Shown here piece after piece: positions 42,993 to 52,355 of a DNA stretch of 64,000 nucleotides. The position numbers and the translations under genes were made by a program. The first letter of the stretch is position 1. Each line of letters begins with the position of its first letter. The stretch is taken from contig VFIW01000099.1 of the NCBI GenBank assembly GCA_006386115.1, positions 1-64,000 on the forward strand, in the 5' to 3' direction. The notes under the pieces are model-generated. The model searched no databases, had not been told where the DNA came from, and saw nothing but the letters and a program-made list of their open reading frames with translations. Source of the DNA: Globisporangium splendens (lineage: Eukaryota; Oomycota; Peronosporomycetes; Pythiales; Pythiaceae).

Positions 42993-43254
42993 ACTGCCTT
43001 AGCACATACCGACGAGTGGTGGGACGACCGCCGCGTCCGTCACCATAGCGGCCACCGCTGCCTCCTGCTTCATCTGTAGTTCCGCCATCCGGCTTTTCAG
43101 AGCCTTTGTTGGTCTGGCACAGGCAAGTCGACGCAGCAGCACTGATGGTGACCCGACTGAGGCAACGGCCGCACTGCCAACGGACAGGTTACGCCACGTC
43201 CCTCGCGTGTTCGCACATTCAAGGAGAAACACCCGAGCCTTCGTGACGATGTAC

Positions 43255-43660
43255 CAGGCGGGCAACGCTGTTCGATGGGGTGATGGCGGGCCCAAGCAAA
43301 GGGCGGGGACTGGAGTCGTGGCGGAAGCACGTGGTCTGCAACCCCGTGGTGCTCGTGGTCATGTGCGTGTTGCCGCACAGCGGCAGCACCTCGCGCTGGA
43401 TGTACTCCTCCACACACCGCAGCGACTTGCCGCTCGCCGTAGAGTCCGCGTAGCACAGCGCGCGCTTCCCGTACGGCGGCTCGAACAGCGTCTCGCGGCC
43501 AATCACTTTCTCGCCAATGTAGTCGACGACTTGCTGCGCCCGCGCCGGGATGCCACCGTTGCCTTCGTCGCTGTTGTCGCCCGCGGCGCCTGCGAGCCGG
43601 TTGGCGCTCGCGATCTGTGACGAGAGGTCCTCCTCCAGCTCCTCGCAGAAGAAGCACGCC
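43255..43660 (-). pseudogene. Class V aminotransferase-like N-terminal fragment, inside hAT
   Basis: A frame reading VVDYIGEKVIGRETLFEPPY, GKRALCYADSTASGKSLRCV, EEYIQREVLPLCGNTHMTTS and TGLQTTCFRHD matches the beginning of PLP-dependent class V (cysteine-desulfurase-like) proteins, which read YADYTASGR.L..IE.YI...VLPLYANTHT..S.TG. The catalytic lysine region is absent, so only the N-terminus is present. Confidence 0.7.
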
Positions 43661-43728
43661 GGGTCGTCGCGGCTATCTAGTTGTGGCGGTCACTACTTCA
43701 GTGACTCGGCTGCACGCTGCTGTCGGAT

Positions 43729-43971
43729 GTGGTGCTAGACAAGGTGGACCGCGTGCTGCCCAGGTTCGAGGCGCTGCGGCAGTTCCTGCTGGAGAGTGGG
43801 CACCTGAACACAGACCGCATGTTGGAGCTGGTCAAGTGGCAGCCGAGCAGTGCGCTGTTCGTGATCCCCATCACCAACGAGGTCAAGTATGGCGAGAGGC
43901 TCGTAGTGCGCGCGCGGCACATGACGAAACAACAGCAACAAGTCGGTCTCTACAACTTTTATCATCAATGA
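43729..43971 (+). pseudogene. Short unidentified coding relic inside hAT
   Basis: 80 codons, LDKVDRVLPRFEALRQFLLE ... VKWQPSSALFVIPITNEVKY, opposite to the transposase and ending just before its stop. Protein-like but without a recognised family; it may belong to one of the captured genes. Confidence 0.35.
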
Positions 43972-43989
43972 CGTGTATTGGCCGCAACT

Positions 43990-46017
43990 TTAGACAGTAC
44001 AAAGTTGAGCCGATGCGAATGACGATACCGTCTCCGACTCATGGTTGGTATCTACTGTTTGCAACTCGGGCGCGTCCAATGAACTTGTTTCTCCTTCGCG
44101 GTTCTCGATGAAATCCTCCGCCTCTGGATACAGGTCATAAAGGATGTGGTCCGAAGCGCTTTTGTCACCCAGGTTACTATAGACAAACACCAGTTTGTCG
44201 AGACGCTCAGAGCTTAACCGATTCCGACGTTGTGATTGGATAAAGCTGTGTATGCTCCAGCTTCGCTCGCTGGCTGCCGAGGACGTCGGAATGGAGAGTA
44301 CATGCATCGCGATGTCTTTTACGGCAGGATAAGCAGTCGAGAACGACCACCAATCGAGTGGGCTGAACATGGAGTGCTTCTCTTTCTCCTCGGTCGTCCA
44401 ATTCATCTTTGCTTGTACAAACGATACCAGCTGCCGATGGACGTCATCTTTTGACACACCCTGAGGCAATCCAATGCGCTCCGCCAGCACAGCAGTGGAA
44501 GCGATGATGTTGATGGTGTCATCGCCGGAGGATGGAACGGGCTTGGACTGATCAAGTACGTACGCCGCTTTCATCGAGGTTGTGAACAAAAACTCCTTCC
44601 TTGACGTGGTCATCGCGTGGATCGCGCGCATAAGGTTAGCCTCGCCTGGTCCGACTGGCTTGCTGAAGGTATCATCGAGCCAGTTGAAAAGATGATTGAT
44701 CATCGAGATGCAGCAATTGTCCTTCTCGAAAGTGGCCAGGCACTCGTTAATCGGTTTCACCACCTTTAGGACCAGCGACGCTCGCTGCCAAAACTCTGCA
44801 TCCCCAACGATGTCTTTCACTTCCTTCAATAGAATTCCACTCCTCTGATACTTCAGAAGGAACTCTTCATCAGCGAACGTAGCCGCGATCACATTTCGGT
44901 TGTCGACGACACTCCTAATACACGCTTCGCACGAGTACCAACGCGTTGCTACTGGCATGGAAAGAGCACGCCGTCTATCGCCAGGTCCCTTCAGGCTCTT
45001 TTGCAGCGACCGAAAACGATCCAGATGAGCATGCCGCTGCTTGACGAAGTTGGTCAATGATTTGGCACGATCGAGAACCCAGCTGAAGTACTCAAGCTTG
45101 AACACGTCCTTCATCAGCATATTCATCGCGTGGGACGCCCATCCATTGCAGATCAGACCGCGACCCGACCCTTCTAGCTTTTTCCAGGCGCTTTTCATAT
45201 TGGCGGCGTTGTCGGTAACAACTGCGCGCACGATTTTGCGCCCAAGTACCGCATCAATCTCGTCAATGACGTGTAAAATCTGGTCAGCGATGTAGTCAGC
45301 GTCGTGGGACGCTTCACCAGTCGCAAACGACTTCCAGAAGATTGGTTTGATGAAGGGATTGACGAGAATGTAGTTGATAATGCTCTCATTTTGTTGGCTT
45401 GACCAGCCATCTGTGACGATGCAAAGGGACTTTGTGGACCCCAACCCCTTCAAAACACTCTCGCGCTCACTCTTGTACACCTGGTCGAGCAACTCGCCGG
45501 CGACCTGAAATCGTGACGGTACATCATTCTCATCGTCGAACATGGCGCGAAAATACTTGTCTTCAACGACACGAAAAGCCACTCCAGTCGCAATAATGGC
45601 TCTGGCTACTGCCAAATGTCGCTCTGCGCGTGTGCGCCTCTTGGCCGTGGGCGGGCGAGGGCTCCGGTGGCTAGACTTGCTTGAAGTCTGGAAGAGGCGC
45701 TTGGTGATGGTTCGGGGGGAAGGGGTCTGGGTGTTGGAGTGGCGCTGGATGGACGGCGTTTGGTTCACCATCCTGTTCTTTACGAAGCGCCTCAGCTCTT
45801 TCTCCTTCTCCTTTTTCTTGTGGAGTGCGATCCACTTTTGCTTGTCTACGCTTGTTAATCCAGGGCAGACGGTCGCATGGGGGAGCATATTACGCGACTG
45901 AGCGTTGACGATGAGTATTGAGCAAAACTTGCACCTCATATCAGGCTGCCCTTTGCCTTGACCAATTGCAACGTCTTCTTCGTACAGCGACCATATCTCG
46001 CCTCGGGGTCGCCCCAT
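43990..46017 (-). CDS. hAT transposase, intact
   Basis: 675 codons, ATG at 46017, TAA at 43992..43990. N-terminal BED-type zinc finger (MRCKFCSILIV ... MLPHATVC), a basic Pro/Ser/Thr linker, then the DUF659-like catalytic part with CIVTDGWSSQQNESIINYIL, RAVVTDNAANMKSAW and CNGWASHAMNMLMKDVF. The C-terminal hAT dimerisation region reads WWSFSTAYPAVKDIAMHVLS, IPTSSAASERSWSIHS and RLSSERLDKLVFVYSN. No stop or frameshift occurs, so the element may be autonomous. It recognises the terminal repeats and excises and inserts the element in the nucleus. Confidence 0.93.
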   Translation of the reverse strand: MGRPRGEIWSLYEEDVAIGQGKGQPDMRCKFCSILIVNAQSRNMLPHATVCPGLTSVDKQKWIALHKKKEKEKELRRFVKNRMVNQTPSIQRHSNTQTPSPRTITKRLFQTSSKSSHRSPRPPTAKRRTRAERHLAVARAIIATGVAFRVVEDKYFRAMFDDENDVPSRFQVAGELLDQVYKSERESVLKGLGSTKSLCIVTDGWSSQQNESIINYILVNPFIKPIFWKSFATGEASHDADYIADQILHVIDEIDAVLGRKIVRAVVTDNAANMKSAWKKLEGSGRGLICNGWASHAMNMLMKDVFKLEYFSWVLDRAKSLTNFVKQRHAHLDRFRSLQKSLKGPGDRRRALSMPVATRWYSCEACIRSVVDNRNVIAATFADEEFLLKYQRSGILLKEVKDIVGDAEFWQRASLVLKVVKPINECLATFEKDNCCISMINHLFNWLDDTFSKPVGPGEANLMRAIHAMTTSRKEFLFTTSMKAAYVLDQSKPVPSSGDDTINIIASTAVLAERIGLPQGVSKDDVHRQLVSFVQAKMNWTTEEKEKHSMFSPLDWWSFSTAYPAVKDIAMHVLSIPTSSAASERSWSIHSFIQSQRRNRLSSERLDKLVFVYSNLGDKSASDHILYDLYPEAEDFIENREGETSSLDAPELQTVDTNHESETVSSFASAQLCTV

Positions 46018-46294
46018 GATGAAAGTCTAGCACGCACCAGCCGAGTACGAGCGCGGCGCCGCCAATCAACACGAGCGCGCCGTCGCCGATCAACACGAGC
46101 ACGGTGCCGCCGAGACCAAAACGAACGCGGCCACCACCGAACCGAGAAAGAATGACCCAAAGGGGGCTTTGTTTTTCTTTCCCCATTTGTGACCGCTTAT
46201 TTGTTTTTCACGCGTTAAAAACTTTTCAAAAACTGTTTCAAACAATTTTTAACGAAATGTGAATTTAACACGATGTGAAAAACTCTCAACACTA

Positions 46295-46302
46295 CATGTA
46301 AT
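46295..46302. repeat. Right 8-bp target-site duplication of the hAT element
   Basis: CATGTAAT, identical to 40681-40688. Its last six bases are also the first six bases of the Gypsy C LTR. Confidence 0.9.
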
Positions 46303-46683
46303 GGGGCCTCCCATTACATGGGTTCCAGGGTCAGGAGAGTGTGGGTTTTCTCCCACATGGGTTTTACCATCTCTTCCGAACCCACCCACGTCGTACAGTT
46401 GGAGACACATTAATATGTGTCACTCATGAACACTGTACGTAGCCATTTGCATATTAGCCAATAAGACTAAGCCGTTAAGATTTAATCCCATTGGATGATA
46501 GTCGGACTGGACATCCGATTATCTACCAATGAGAGACACCGTAGGTTTCAGTCACTACGATTGCATGTTAGCACTTTAACGTTTCAATTCACTTCTCAAT
46601 TTGCACGGTAACGCGCAAAGCTCCCTTCCTTTCACCTGCGCTTCCTCAACGCACGTGTACGCCGTGTAACAAGTCCCGTTACA
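46297..46683 (+). repeat. 5' LTR of Gypsy C
   Basis: 387 bp from TGTAATGGGG to CCCGTTACA, with the initiator-like core ATTCACTTCTCAATTT at 46587..46602, which would set the start of the genomic transcript about 145 nt before gag. Confidence 0.9.
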
Positions 46684-46733
46684 CCTGGTAGCACTTAGTG
46701 GTCCGTCCAACCACAGAGCGGGAGCCGTCAGTA

Positions 46734-47681
46734 ATGAGTACTGACGAAGAACCGATGATGAATCTCGAACCCGCGGAAACCGCGAGTGCGACGATCAACC
46801 GGGAGGATTGCCTCCACTTGAGTGATCTCGAGTGGAGTGCCTTCCAACGGATGAGGACGATCATCGGCGAAAAGGCCGTGTTCGCCATCCTTGCCACCCT
46901 GTCGCAGGATCAACATCGCCTCACGGCGATCGGGTTCCTGCAGAAGGAGGCAGAAGACCGTGGAAGAGAAGCAACCCGCGCAGCTCCTGCGCAGGTACAG
47001 TTCCCACGACAAAAGCCTGTGAGGCTTGAAGTCGCGAAGTATGGCGGAGGAGACAATGAACCTCTCCTCCGATGGTTCGTCGAAATCGATGCCGCCATTC
47101 GCTCCGGACAAATCTACGATCCGGAGCAACAGGTCGATTTCGCGATGTCCAAGCTCGTTGGGAGAGCCAAGAGCTGGGCATTTGGTCGCCGAATGGCCGA
47201 CCATGGTTGTTTCTCCACACTTTCGGAGTTTAAAGGCGACATCCGTGCCGCCTTTGAGCCACCAAAGTCGGAATTCCGTACTCGCACGGAATTTCTCGAA
47301 ATCCGACAGGATAAACGCGATCTCCACGCGTATATCCAGCATGCCCGATACTTGGTATCAAGTATCGTGTCTGAGCCAATCGACATGGCGACGCAAGTCG
47401 CCACGTTCATGAAAGGTTTGGTGGATGGTCCCGTCAAGACCTACCTGTTCCGGGAATACCCGGAAACGCTAGAGCAAGCAATCGCTCTGGCGCTTCAGGA
47501 AGACTTTAGCGCGAAGCAAGCACGGCTTCACGCGTTCCCTTACCGCGCCGCGCAGTTCCGGCACGCGAGACCTCCTCCACGTTACAGTGGGTCCGAACCA
47601 ATGGATCTCTCGTTGGTTCAAGCTTCGGCGGCTCCGAAGAGACCCGTCGACAAGCGCAAGCTGCGGTGCCACCGCTGCTAG
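46734..47681 (+). CDS. Gypsy C gag, ends at TAG within the zinc knuckle
   Basis: 315 codons from the ATG at 46734. Contains the capsid region RWFVEIDAAIRSGQIYDP, AMSKLVGRAKSWAFG, KSEFRTRTEFLEIRQDKRDL and ARYLVSSIVSEP. The C-terminus enters a CCHC knuckle, CHRC, then TAG, then KLGHFQYEC in the same frame. That frame stays open for another 40 codons to a second TAG, passing the slippery heptamer at 47783. Either TAG replaced CAG (Gln) before the copies of this family separated, or it is suppressed to make full gag and gag-pol. A has the same TAG. Confidence 0.85.
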   Translation: MSTDEEPMMNLEPAETASATINREDCLHLSDLEWSAFQRMRTIIGEKAVFAILATLSQDQHRLTAIGFLQKEAEDRGREATRAAPAQVQFPRQKPVRLEVAKYGGGDNEPLLRWFVEIDAAIRSGQIYDPEQQVDFAMSKLVGRAKSWAFGRRMADHGCFSTLSEFKGDIRAAFEPPKSEFRTRTEFLEIRQDKRDLHAYIQHARYLVSSIVSEPIDMATQVATFMKGLVDGPVKTYLFREYPETLEQAIALALQEDFSAKQARLHAFPYRAAQFRHARPPPRYSGSEPMDLSLVQASAAPKRPVDKRKLRCHRC

Positions 47682-47782
47682 AAACTGGGGCACTTTCAAT
47701 ACGAGTGCCGAGCAGCGCAGCCCGCTCCCTGCGTCCGAGAAACACATCGGACGACTTCTTCGCGTCCAACGCGCGAAGAATC

Positions 47783-47789
47783 AAAAAAC
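47783..47789 (+). promoter_or_regulatory. -1 frameshift heptamer of Gypsy C
   Basis: A AAA AAC in the register of gag (TCA AAA AAC), downstream of the gag TAG; -1 slippage leads into KKRQPPVDAG of pol. Confidence 0.65.
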
Positions 47790-48250
47790 GTCAACCACCA
47801 GTAGACGCGGGGCGCTCTACTGGCGAATATGCGTCTGGTGTGATCGTGGTGCACGAGACGCAAGCCCCCAGCGTGCATGGCACGCGCTGTTGGACAGCCA
47901 CGACTGCGGAGGAGCCGAGAGATCGGCTCATCCAACTTGAGATAACCGTAGAGGGATTTACGACCCCTTTGCGGGGACTGCTAGACACGGGTGCGTCGAA
48001 CAACTTTGTTCGATCGCATGTCGCTCGTGCACTAGCGAGAGTAATTTCGGAGGAGTCGCGTTCCTCCGAGTCGAAGATCACCGTGCGGTTGGCAACAGGT
48101 GCCACCGTCACGACGGAGAAACACGTGACACGGCTTCGTGTCATGCATGATGGACGCCAAATGGAAGGAGACTTCATTTGGCTGGATTTAGATGACAAGT
48201 TCGATGTCATCCTCGGAATGCCATGGCTGAAAAAGTACCAGCCAATGTAG
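47786..48250 (+). pseudogene. Gypsy C protease fragment
   Basis: The pol frame carries the aspartic protease LRGLLDTGASNNFVRSH, RLATGATVTTEKHVTRLRV and FDVILGMPWLKKYQ, and is cut off after KYQPM. The catalytic DTG is intact. Confidence 0.85.
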
Positions 48251-48351
48251 GAGGACGCTGTTCCAAACAGTCCCTCAAACATGGCACACACGCTTGTACC
48301 AGAGAAAGCGGTCTCCCGACTTGGAGGGAGGAAGAAGACTTGAGTACTTGG
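48246..48351 (-). repeat. D-type LTR remnant between Gypsy C and B
   Basis: TGTAGGAGGACGCTGTTCC ... GGAGGGAGGAAGAAGACTTG matches the first ~100 bp of the D LTR as read on the plus strand (the end of a minus-oriented LTR). B is inserted directly after it. Confidence 0.75.
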
Positions 48352-48959
48352 TGTAATGGGCTAAGGCTGCCATTACATGCAAGGTGGCTCTTTATGTGCG
48401 CCACACACCACCTTGTGGAAGTGCATTGTGGGTGCGAAGATATTGGGTGAAGCACATAAAAGTGATCCCCATATGCACAGGTGACGTCATTGTCTGACGT
48501 CAGAGCAATCTGTGTCTGAGTTGAGTGTTGGTCGCTCGCAATCATTGAGATTCGGCGTGATTGCGCACAACAGTACTCGAGACATGTGAATGATGGTTCC
48601 TACTTGGGGAAACAACACTGGTGACAAGACGGATGTGTCTCTACCACCTGAAGTGAGTGGCGTGAGCCAATCGCTTCGCAGGGAATCTTCGCGGTACTTC
48701 AAGTTCAAGTTTCTCGAAGATCCCGTAGGTTCAACCTCAGTGTACCCAAGGTTTTATACATCAGATTCATAGGTTTATTTCTGCATGTTTAGGTTTTATG
48801 CATAAAACCTCTAGGAGTCCTAGTGGTGTTTTATATGTAGTGTCAGGAACCATAAGCTCATTTCAATTCAGTTGCATTTTTGCCAAGTTCCTCTCAAGTC
48901 TTCCTCTCAAGCGCAAGCGTGCGTGCTGTGTTTGAGGCTGTCTCGGATAGCCTCTTACA
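48352..48959 (+). repeat. 5' LTR of Gypsy B with primer site
   Basis: 608 bp from TGTAATGGGC to CCTCTTACA. GCTCATTTCAATTCAG at 48856..48871 is a good initiator (GCTCATTTC exact). The primer site TGGTAGCACTTCG starts at 48962, two bases after the LTR. Confidence 0.88.
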
Positions 48960-49066
48960 CCTGGTAGCACTTCGTAGTCCTTCCAACGACCAAGTCAAGA
49001 GTCTGCATAGGCCGCTTGTGTAGCGTGCGCGGACATTCCAAGACCCCTGTCCGATTGTGAGAAACA

Positions 49067-50110
49067 ATGGAAGGGATTGAGACGCCGATGGGCTCGATGC
49101 CTGGAGAAACCGTGGAGCTGACGAATGAGCATTTTCCTCATTTGTCGAGCCACGAGTGGGCAGCCCTCGAGCGTATGCGAGCGGTCATCGGTGAGGCGGC
49201 TGTGATCAGCTTGCTGAGATCAGCGTCACCGGATGAGCAGAGGAACGCGGCTACGAGCTTCATGCATCACGAGATCATGAACACTCATCGACAGCCTGCA
49301 ACTCCTGCCACGGCGATGAGAGTGGCGCCTCTGAAGCTCGATGTATCTCCGTACCGTGGCGGAGAAAACGAACCTCTAGCGAGATGGTTCGTTGAGTTGG
49401 ATGCAGCTATCACTGCAAGACAACTACGGGACCCAATGCAGCAAGTGTTGTTTGCGATGTCAAACCTTGCGGGTCGAGCGAAGAGTTGGGCGTATGGGAA
49501 GCGATTGGCGGAGCCACATTGCTTCTACGACCTGGACGACTTCAAGCGAGAGCTGAAGAGAGCTTTTGAGCCTCCGCAGAGCGAATTTCGAGCTCGTGCT
49601 GAGTTCTTAAAGCTTCGTCAGGGTAGATACGACCTACACTCGTACGCTCAACGAGCACGATACCTTGTGTCAAGTATCGTGAATGAGCCGATTGATGTCT
49701 CAACGCAAGTTGTGACATTCATGGCAGGACTCAATGACGGTCCGATTCGGAACCAGCTGTTCCGCGAGTATCCGAAGACGCTGGGTGAAACCATCGAGCG
49801 AGCGATGCAAGAAGAATTCAGCATCAAGCAAGCCAAGTTCAACGGTTTCGGCCCTCGTCCTGTTCGACAACACGCAGTCACATACGACGGTCCAGAGCCG
49901 ATGGACATCTCGTATGCCGATGCGACCGCTAACAGACAGCCACGCAATGACGGGAAGTGTTTCCGTTGCGGCAAGCCCGGTCACATCGCAAGAAATTGCA
50001 AGGTGTCCTTGCCAAGCCAGCAAGCGACACACGGTTCGCAATCGAATCGATCAGGCAGAGGCCGACGATTCGAGCGTTCCCAACAGCCAAAAAACGGGAA
50101 CGACCAGTAG
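49067..50110 (+). CDS. Gypsy B gag
   Basis: 347 codons, intact. MEGIETPMGSM start, capsid RWFVELDAAITARQLRDPMQ and AMSNLAGRAKSWAYGKRL, then MDISYADATANRQ and a complete CCHC knuckle CFRCGKPGHIARNC. The C-terminus is basic (RSGRGRRFERS). The -1 heptamer lies six codons before the TAG. It forms the virus-like particle of the element. Confidence 0.92.
   Translation: MEGIETPMGSMPGETVELTNEHFPHLSSHEWAALERMRAVIGEAAVISLLRSASPDEQRNAATSFMHHEIMNTHRQPATPATAMRVAPLKLDVSPYRGGENEPLARWFVELDAAITARQLRDPMQQVLFAMSNLAGRAKSWAYGKRLAEPHCFYDLDDFKRELKRAFEPPQSEFRARAEFLKLRQGRYDLHSYAQRARYLVSSIVNEPIDVSTQVVTFMAGLNDGPIRNQLFREYPKTLGETIERAMQEEFSIKQAKFNGFGPRPVRQHAVTYDGPEPMDISYADATANRQPRNDGKCFRCGKPGHIARNCKVSLPSQQATHGSQSNRSGRGRRFERSQQPKNGNDQ
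50089..50095 (+). promoter_or_regulatory. -1 frameshift heptamer of Gypsy B
   Basis: CCA AAA AAC in gag register, i.e. A AAA AAC, followed five codons later by TAG. Slippage gives KKRERPVGARLPTG, the pol frame. Confidence 0.8.
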
Positions 50111-51675
50111 GAGCGAGGCTCCCTACTGGGCGAACAAAGAGTTCTGTGAATGTCGTGGAAGCGCAGAACTCTTGCCCCGATGTGTGCAATGCACATGAAG
50201 TTTCCGCGAACAGATGTGAGCGTGTCGAGCAAGAGCCAGCCTTGATAGTCCACAAGGTTAAGGTAGATGGTTATTCAGAACCTCTACGGGCTCTTGTAGA
50301 CACTGGTGCGTCGGACAGTTTTGTCCGCACACAAGTGGTGAGAAGGCAAGGTTTGGACCTGCCTAACTCAAACAAGGAAATGATCGTTCGCTTGGCGAAC
50401 GGATCGAAAGTGACGATGCCTAAGCGCGTGTTGCGTATGGCAATCGAATGTGATGATTTCCGAGGCGAAGACGAGTTTATAGCACTCGACCTCGATGACA
50501 AGTTTGATCTGATTCTGGGAATGCCCTGGCTGAGAAGGTACCAACCGAGCATTGACTGGAAGAAGAAGAAGATCAGCGTCGACAAGCAAGTCGACGAAGA
50601 CCTCGGCTGCCTGGCAGCAAGAGAGGTAATTTGGGCATATACCTCTGTGGAAGATGTGTCTAATGAGAGTCAGGCGTGCGATGGCCCCTCACACTCAAAT
50701 GACAAGCCCGTGAAGACCACTGGAGGTGGAGTAGTCAGGCGCCAGAAAAAGACTACTCCTGTAGCCAAGAGCGATGAAGGGTTCCGCTCTGGCAGAAGGA
50801 AAGAAGACAAGAAGACCGACGAAGAAGAACGAAGATCTGCAAGCGTCCCTGATCAAGACACAAGAGAAGCAGAAGATGAAGTGAAGAGACAAGAACAAGC
50901 CACTTCAAGCGAATATGTGAACGTCGCAGTCTACAATGAAGAAGGTGACAGCCAGATAGTGCGTCACGTACAAGTTGAAAATCCTCCAAGTCTGGCTCAA
51001 GAATTGATTTCCTTGCCGTTGATGAGCAAGAAGACGCTCAAGCGTAGCCTGGCGAAAGGCGAAATTTCGCAAATTTGTGCGATCGTCGATGAAGCTGCCG
51101 ACGATGTCATCAACACTGCGGAAGTGTTAGATGAGAAGACACGGAAGGAAAGGTTTGACGAGCAGTCGTGGGACGCTCTAAAGACAAACCCCGTGTATGG
51201 ACTTGTCAAGGAATATGCGGACATATTCCCAGACAAAGTGCCTGACGAATTGCCGCAAGACAGAGGCATTCGTCACGAGATAGATGTACTTCCGGGAACG
51301 AAGTACTGTATCACAAGGCAATGACCGCTACCGAAGGAACAAGTCGATGCAATCGATGAGTTCTTCGCGCAGCGACAGAAGGCTGGCCATGTGCGCGAGA
51401 GCAAGTCTCCGCACTGTAGTCTCACCTTCTGTGTTAAGAAGGCCACAGGTGGTTGGCGTATTGTTCATGCATTCAACAAATTGAATGATGCGACCGCACC
51501 TGCTCAGACCCCAGTTCCACGTAAGGATATGATCCTTGATGGAATGGTTGGCAGCACTGTCTTTAGCGCGATCGATCTGAAGGATGGATTCTATCAGATT
51601 CGTATGCGTGAGAGCGATGTGCCATTTGCAGCAGTAAGCACCCCCAGTGATATGCTGTGGGAGTGGATGGTAATG
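50093..51675 (+). pseudogene. Gypsy B protease and truncated RT, TGA for Trp
   Basis: Protease LRALVDTGASDSFVRTQ with intact DTG and DLILGMPWLRRYQPSIDW end, a charged linker, then VLPGTKYCITRQ and TGA (51322-51324) where D has Trp (ITRQWPLPKEQ). The frame continues PLPKEQVDAIDEFFAQRQ, CVKKATGGWRIVHAFNKLND and IDLKDGFYQIRMRESDVP, until D interrupts it at 51675. Confidence 0.88.
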
Positions 51676-52299
51676 TGTAAGAAGGCGCTGTTAACAACAG
51701 TCCCTCAAACACGGCACACACGCTTGTGCCAGAGGAAGCGATCTCCCGACTTGGAGGGAGGAAGAAGACTTGAGGGCTTGGAGGAAATTTGCAACTAAAT
51801 TGAAAAGGTTATGGTCCCTGCCGCTACTTATAAATGAACCCCAAGGGATCCTACAGCTTTTATAACTAAAACCTAAACATACACAATAAAACCTATGAAT
51901 CTGATATATAAAACCTTGGGTACACTGAGGTTGAACCTACGGGATCTTCTAGAAGCTTGAACTTCAAGTCTTATTTAAAATCCCTGCAAAGTGAATGGCT
52001 CTCGCCACTCACTTCAGGCGGCAGAGACACGTCGGTCTCGTCGCCAGTCCAGTTTCCCAAGCAGGAACCATCACTCAGTACTTGATTAGTACATGGATGT
52101 CATTGCTCAGTACTGATTAGTACATGAGAACAACATTCTGCACTGATCAGCACAGAGAACACTCGTGCATGTGGGGACTGTATTACCGTAATCCCTTTGT
52201 TATTTGTGTCTCCACAATGCACGCTGAAGGTGGTGTGTGCCACACTAGATCTGAGGACAGATCCACCTTCATGTAATGGCTGGTTATAGCCCATTGCAT
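51676..52299 (-). repeat. 3' LTR of Gypsy D
   Basis: 624 bp; in coding orientation from TGCAATGGGC to CCTTCTTACA. Related to the B LTR (shared CCCAAGGTTTTATA and GATCCCGTAGGTTCAACCTC blocks) but clearly diverged. Adjacent polypurine tract GAGGAGGGGATGA at 52312..52300. Confidence 0.87.
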
Positions 52300-52355
52300 C
52301 ATCCCCTCCTCAAAGTCACAAGTACCTTGCGTACTTTTGCAGACCTTTCGGAGCA

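Larger units (their letters stand above)
40689..46294 (-). mobile_element. hAT DNA transposon, 5.6 kb, with captured gene fragments
   Basis: The ends carry the inverted repeat TAGTGTTGAGA (40689 plus; 46294 minus), followed by subterminal TTAAAAA/CGTTAAAA repeats on both sides as in hAT transposase-binding regions. The 8-bp duplication CATGTAAT flanks both ends. The right copy contains the first six bases of the Gypsy C LTR, so the transposon landed in an existing LTR. The transposase gene occupies only 43990..46017. The other 3.3 kb contains GC-rich relics of at least three unrelated genes, unlike the surrounding AT-rich DNA. Confidence 0.92.
46297..48245 (+). mobile_element. Gypsy C: truncated sister copy of Gypsy A
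   Basis: 5' LTR 46297..46683, primer site 46686..46698 (TGGTAGCACTTAG), gag and the protease end, then an abrupt break at 48245 after GAATGCCATGGCTGAAAAAG..CAGCCA. Closely matches Gypsy A at base level. The rest of pol and the 3' LTR are missing; the break abuts a D-type LTR remnant. Confidence 0.9.
48352..51675 (+). mobile_element. Gypsy B: 5' part, cut by insertion of Gypsy D
   Basis: LTR, primer site, gag, protease and the start of RT on the plus strand, ending in RT at 51675 (TGGGAGTGGATGGTAATG) where the D LTR begins. The remainder of RT, RNase H, integrase and 3' LTR are not in the window. Confidence 0.9.
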
